This document shows, piece after piece, positions 7,503 through 9,904 of a DNA stretch of 9,904 nt. The translations under genes were made by a program, and so were the position numbers. The stretch is from ATZT02 sp046046315 (lineage in GTDB: Bacteria; Actinomycetota; Actinomycetes; S36-B12; UBA5976). The stretch covers positions 1 through 9,904 of the forward strand of contig JBJOKB010000051.1 of NCBI GenBank assembly GCA_046046315.1, written 5' to 3'. Every line of letters starts with the position of its first letter. Positions within the stretch are counted from its first letter, which is position 1. The notes under the pieces were generated by a model. It saw only the letters and a list, made by a program, of their open reading frames with translations. It was not told where the DNA came from and did not search any database.

Positions 7503-7515
7503 GTGCCATGGGCAC
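7503..7515. other. Small perfect hairpin GTGCC-ATG-GGCAC
   Basis: A five-pair GC-rich stem (7503-7507 with 7511-7515) with a three-base loop. The sequence TGTGCCAT at 7502-7509 recurs at 7530-7537, so the left arm could alternatively be contributed by the second copy, a possible switch between two pairings. It may also be a binding palindrome. Function unknown. Confidence 0.4.
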
Positions 7516-7538
7516 TAGACCTCAAATGCTGTGCCATA

Positions 7539-7578
7539 CTCGAAGTACTGGTTAATCACGGAGTCATTACAACCCGAG
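7539..7578 (+). other. Composite stem-loop in the rne upstream region
   Basis: GGTTAAT (7550-7556) pairs with ATTA plus ACC (7566-7569 and 7572-7574), giving seven pairs with a two-base CA bulge and a nine-base loop. It is enclosed by CTCG (7539-7542) pairing with CGAG (7575-7578), with seven unpaired bases on the left side only. The two helices together suggest RNA structure, but no covariation can be tested from one sequence. Confidence 0.35.
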
Positions 7579-7600
7579 ATAAACAACCAAAAAGACTTAG

Positions 7601-7618
7601 CCGAGCAGCGGTGCTCGG
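7601..7618. other. Strong GC hairpin CCGAGCA-GCGG-TGCTCGG
   Basis: A perfect seven-pair stem (7601-7607 with 7612-7618) with a four-base loop, extendable by one G-U pair; it is the strongest hairpin in the window. On the + strand it is followed by TAGAACTAAAAAAA, not a T tract, so it is not an ordinary terminator in that direction. On the - strand it is followed about eight bases later by five T (complement of 7590-7594), which would be a poor terminator. A structural element of an RNA is at least as likely. Confidence 0.5.
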
Positions 7619-7767
7619 TAGAACTAAAAAAAGCTGGCTGTCCCAATTTGTGAGACGAAGCAGATTTCTTTGAAGTTCTAAAAACAAAACCTAAATGACT
7701 TTGAGGACGTGGATTTATTTTCACCCCTGATCGTTAAGCACTACCAGCACTAAAACCAAGTGCAGGT

Positions 7768-7792
7768 AAACAAAAGCGCGATGGCGCTGTTT
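7768..7792 (+). promoter_or_regulatory. Hairpin just upstream of the rne ribosome site (possible attenuator or leader element)
   Basis: AGCGC (7775-7779) pairs with GCGCT (7784-7788) around the loop GATG. Outside this, AAAC (7768-7771) can pair with GTTT (7789-7792) leaving an AAA bulge. The right arm runs into GTTTATTT, a weak U-rich tail, and lies about 21 bases before the AGGAG of rne. It could be a weak terminator or attenuator, or an RNA hairpin used for RNase E autoregulation, which in E. coli acts through hairpins of the rne leader. That parallel is inference only. Confidence 0.4.
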
Positions 7793-7813
7793 ATTTGCAC
7801 ACACAAAAGATTT

Positions 7814-7818
7814 AGGAG
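7814..7818 (+). promoter_or_regulatory. Ribosome binding site fixing the rne start at ATG 7829
   Basis: AGGAG lies 10 bases before ATG 7829. The in-frame GTG at 7760 has no such site, and starting there would add 23 residues encoded across the 7768-7792 hairpin with no family resemblance. ATG 7829 is therefore preferred. Confidence 0.8.
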
Positions 7819-7828
7819 TAAAGCCATT

Positions 7829-9667
7829 ATGGCTGATGAAGAAACACCGTCATTGCGTAAAAGATTTCGTATCGCTGCTTTTTCTGCTGCAGAAGAAGCA
7901 CCAACACCTGCAGCGGATGTGCCAGTTGGAAAACCAGCCGTTGCATTTCAACAAGCGGTAGTTCCACCAAGAACCCCTGCTTCAAAATCTGACTCACCGA
8001 AAGAGGAAAAAGGTCTACTTAGACGAGGTCGAAATAAAAAACGTAACGAAGATGAAGTTAACGAGGAAACAGAAGACCTAGCAAGCGGACAACCAGACGA
8101 TAATGATTCTGAAATTGGCGATGGCAGTCATCGCCGAATACGAAAACGCCGACGTGCTACAGAAGTTAATCCTGATGAAGTTAATTCTGATGACCCAAAC
8201 ACTGTTGTTCGCGTTCGTGCACCAAGAGAAAAATCTCCAACAAGAGGTTCTACTCGTTTAGATGCCAAACGTCAAAGAAGAAAAGATGGCAGAGACGCAG
8301 GTCGCAGAAGAGCACCAGTACTAACAGAAGCTGAATTCTTAGCACGACGCGAAAGTGTTGAAAGGGTCATGGTTGTAAGACAAAACCAAGATCGAATTCA
8401 AATTGCTGTATTAGAAGACAACATATTGGTGGAACATTACGTTTCACGTGGACAATCAGCTTCACTTATTGGAAACGTTTATTTAGGTCGTGTTCAAAAC
8501 GTGTTACCAAGTATGGAAGCAGCATTCATTGATATCGGCAGAGGTCGAAACGGTGTTCTTTACGCAGGAGAAGTTAATTGGGATGCAGCAGGTCTTGATG
8601 GACAACCAAAAAGAATTGAACTTGCTTTAAAGAGTAACGACCCCGTTCTCGTTCAGGTTACGAAAGATCCTGTTGGGCAAAAAGGTGCAAGATTAACAAG
8701 TCAGGTATCCCTTCCAGGGAGATATTTAGTTTACGTTCCTGATGGTTCTGTAACAGGAATTAGTAGAAAACTTCCAGATACTGAAAGAACTCGATTAAAG
8801 AGAATTTTAAGAAATATTGTTCCCGAAGGTGCTGGAGTAATTGTTAGAACTGCAGCAGAAGGTGCAACTGAAGAGCAATTACAACGAGATGTTGCAAGAC
8901 TTCAAGCTCAGTGGGAAAACATTCAAAGTAAAGTTCAGGGCGGAACTCCTGCTTCTCTTCTTTACTCAGAACCAGATCTTGCAATCAGAGTAGTTCGAGA
9001 CATATTTAATGAAGATTTCAAAAAATTAATTGTTGAAGGCAACGAGGCCTGGGACACAATTGAAGAATATGTTAAGTACGTTGCACCAGATTTGGCAGAT
9101 CGTTTAGAAAAATGGAGCGGCGAAGGAGACGTTTTCGGCGCCAATCGCATAGACGAGCAAATCGCTAAAGCGCTTGATCGAAAAGTTTATTTACCTTCAG
9201 GTGGCTCACTTGTAATTGATCGAACAGAAGCAATGACCGTAGTGGATGTAAACACTGGAAAATTCATTGGTCAAGGTGGAAACCTTGAAGAAACTGTTAC
9301 CAAAAACAACCTCGAAGCAGCCGAAGAAATTGTTCGTCAACTTAGATTAAGAGATATTGGTGGAATTATTGTTATCGATTTCATAGATATGGTTTTGGAA
9401 TCTAACAGAGATTTGGTGCTTCGACGCCTTGTTGAATGTCTAGGCAGAGATAGAACCAAACACCAAGTAGCTGAAGTTTCAACCCTTGGATTAGTCCAAA
9501 TGACCAGAAAGAGAATCAGCTCTGGATTGTTAGAAACTTTCTCTGAATCTTGCGAGCACTGCAATGGTCGAGGGGTAAAGGTTTTTTCCGAGCCTGTTGA
9601 TCACAAACACTCTGATCGTCGAGGCAAGAGAGAATCAACTGAGGCCTCAGAGGTAGAAACCGTCTAG
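7829..9667 (+). CDS. rne: Ribonuclease E/G family endoribonuclease
   Basis: Endonuclease for mRNA decay and rRNA/tRNA maturation, cutting single-stranded AU-rich RNA and favouring 5'-monophosphate ends. The protein is 612 residues from ATG 7829. Residues 1 to about 165 are low-complexity and probably disordered: a Pro/Ala part, an acidic stretch (74-99), then Arg-rich blocks (101-109 with IRKRRR, 128-162). The catalytic region follows: S1 domain (about 189-290, with LIGNVYLGRVQNVLPSMEAA and FIDIGRGRNGVLY), 5'-sensor/RNase H-like part (about 290-440), and the DNase I-like domain with metal-binding Asp473 (VVDVN) and Asp517 (VIDFIDM), equivalent to E. coli D303 and D346. The Zn-link is C575-E-H-C578, lacking the Pro of the E. 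coli CPRC motif. Only 34 residues follow, so there is no C-terminal scaffold arm. It stands alone after the 390-bp spacer and before rplU, as is usual in actinobacteria. Confidence 0.96.
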   Translation: MADEETPSLRKRFRIAAFSAAEEAPTPAADVPVGKPAVAFQQAVVPPRTPASKSDSPKEEKGLLRRGRNKKRNEDEVNEETEDLASGQPDDNDSEIGDGSHRRIRKRRRATEVNPDEVNSDDPNTVVRVRAPREKSPTRGSTRLDAKRQRRKDGRDAGRRRAPVLTEAEFLARRESVERVMVVRQNQDRIQIAVLEDNILVEHYVSRGQSASLIGNVYLGRVQNVLPSMEAAFIDIGRGRNGVLYAGEVNWDAAGLDGQPKRIELALKSNDPVLVQVTKDPVGQKGARLTSQVSLPGRYLVYVPDGSVTGISRKLPDTERTRLKRILRNIVPEGAGVIVRTAAEGATEEQLQRDVARLQAQWENIQSKVQGGTPASLLYSEPDLAIRVVRDIFNEDFKKLIVEGNEAWDTIEEYVKYVAPDLADRLEKWSGEGDVFGANRIDEQIAKALDRKVYLPSGGSLVIDRTEAMTVVDVNTGKFIGQGGNLEETVTKNNLEAAEEIVRQLRLRDIGGIIVIDFIDMVLESNRDLVLRRLVECLGRDRTKHQVAEVSTLGLVQMTRKRISSGLLETFSESCEHCNGRGVKVFSEPVDHKHSDRRGKRESTEASEVETV

Positions 9668-9696
9668 AAGCAAGCCATTGGAGAATAGGATTTAGG

Positions 9697-9726
9697 CCTT
9701 TAGTACCCTAGAGGAACGCCCTTTTT
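9697..9726 (+). terminator. Weak terminator-like hairpin after rne
   Basis: CCTTTAG (9697-9703) pairs with CTAGAGG (9708-9714), seven pairs including one G-U, with loop TACC. A run of five T (9722-9726) starts seven bases after the stem. The distance between stem and T tract is longer than in a good intrinsic terminator, so it may only attenuate rne readthrough, or be part of the rplU leader. Confidence 0.35.
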
Positions 9727-9745
9727 CCATTTAGGCAAAACAGGC

Positions 9746-9751
9746 TATAGA
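9746..9751 (+). promoter_or_regulatory. Candidate -10 element for rplU
   Basis: TATAGA lies in the 119-bp rne-rplU gap, about 36 bp before the rplU start, so a transcript starting near 9758 would still include the ribosome site at 9770-9775. No good -35 box is found at 17 bp (TTTTCC). A promoter here is expected because rplU-rpmA are highly expressed ribosomal genes, but the sequence support is thin. Confidence 0.3.
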
Positions 9752-9786
9752 ACTTTCCAAGTTTTAAATAAGGAGATTGAAAGAAC

Positions 9787-9904
9787 ATGTACGCCATTGT
9801 TCGCTCAGGTGGGCGCCAAGAAAAAGTTGCTATTGGCGACACTGTTGTGATGGATCGTCAATCTGCCCAACTTGGATCCAAAATTTCTTTACCAGCTTTA
9901 TTAG
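9787..9904 (+). CDS. rplU: 50S ribosomal protein L21, N-terminal part (3' end outside window)
   Basis: L21 is a small protein of the large ribosomal subunit that binds 23S rRNA. Only the first 39 codons are present. The start MYAIVRSGGRQEKVAIGDTV followed by VMDR is the highly conserved L21 N terminus. ATG 9787 is preceded by a clear ribosome site, AAGGAG at 9770-9775, 11 bases upstream. The usual actinobacterial continuation is rpmA (L27) and obgE, which would lie outside the window. The frame is open to the window end. Confidence 0.96.
   Translation, partial: MYAIVRSGGRQEKVAIGDTVVMDRQSAQLGSKISLPALL

Larger units (their letters stand above)
7453..7801 (+). repeat. 9-bp direct repeat ATTTGCACA bracketing most of the spacer
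   Basis: ATTTGCACA occurs at 7453-7461, just after rodA, and again at 7793-7801, just before the rne ribosome site, with 331 bp between. A 9-bp duplication is the size left by some transposases, but the inner ends (TAATTCGTGAG on the left and the complement of the right end, AAACAGCGCC) do not form terminal inverted repeats. Roughly 0.3 such 9-mer coincidences are expected in 390 random bases, so chance is a real alternative. Confidence 0.35.
7439..7828 (+). other. 390-bp rodA-rne intergenic region with several hairpins; no convincing gene
   Basis: This is the only long non-coding stretch in the window. By hand count, bases 7441-7800 are 157/360 G+C (about 44%), not more AT-rich than the last 300 bases of rodA (123/300, 41%), which is unusual for spacer DNA in an AT-rich genome. 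It holds GC-rich hairpins at 7503-7515, 7539-7578, 7601-7618 and 7775-7788; an inverted pair TAGAACT/AGTTCTA (7619-7625 and 7674-7680); a repeated TGTGCCAT (7502-7509, 7530-7537); and a 9-bp direct repeat near its ends. A TTGACC (7440-7445) and CATAAT (7460-7465) pair resembles a promoter, but its 14-bp spacing is too short to trust. No tRNA, tmRNA, RNase P or SRP RNA signature was recognised. Likely readings are a long structured leader of rne, a small RNA, or decayed sequence. Confidence 0.6.

Noticed and set aside
7793..7806. DnaA-box-like sequence near TTTGCACACA
   Set aside because: It does not match the TTATNCACA core and occurs alone, so it is not an origin.
7760..7828. Upstream GTG start at 7760 adding 23 residues to RNase E
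   Set aside because: It has no ribosome site, would encode across a hairpin, and the added residues do not look like the family; ATG 7829 with AGGAG ten bases upstream is better.

Overview
The window is a low-GC stretch of an actinobacterial chromosome carrying housekeeping genes, all on the + strand. The order folC, DUF4233, ndk, mreB, mreC, mreD, mrdA (PBP2), rodA, rne, rplU is the classical actinobacterial arrangement. Hand counts of sampled stretches give only about 37-44% GC, and spacing is very tight (overlapping ATGA and TAATG junctions). Together these suggest a streamlined freshwater actinobacterium of the acI / Ca. Nanopelagicales type. That assignment is an inference from gene order and composition, not a database result.

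Layout: 1-716 is the 3' part of folC (folate polyglutamylation), overlapping a small membrane protein of the DUF4233 family. After a 48-bp gap comes ndk (nucleoside diphosphate kinase). After a further 50 bp comes the elongasome block at 1552-7438: mreB (actin-like filament), mreC and mreD (membrane scaffold), mrdA (class B PBP2 transpeptidase) and rodA (SEDS glycosyltransferase). These five make the machine for lateral-wall peptidoglycan synthesis and are probably co-transcribed and partly translationally coupled. A 390-bp spacer (7439-7828) follows, the only large non-coding stretch. It contains several GC-rich perfect hairpins and a 9-bp direct repeat near its two ends. Next is rne (RNase E/G, with an N-terminal disordered arm), then a 119-bp leader and the start of rplU (ribosomal protein L21), cut by the window end.

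No mobile element, CRISPR array, tRNA or rRNA gene was recognised, and no new multi-gene system is apparent. The part most worth a second look is the rodA-rne spacer, which could be a structured leader for rne, a small RNA, or the remains of an inserted or decayed sequence. Lesser points are the predicted extracytoplasmic cysteine pairs in PBP2, the N-terminal rather than C-terminal disordered arm of RNase E, and the lack of Shine-Dalgarno sites at mreC, mreD and mrdA.
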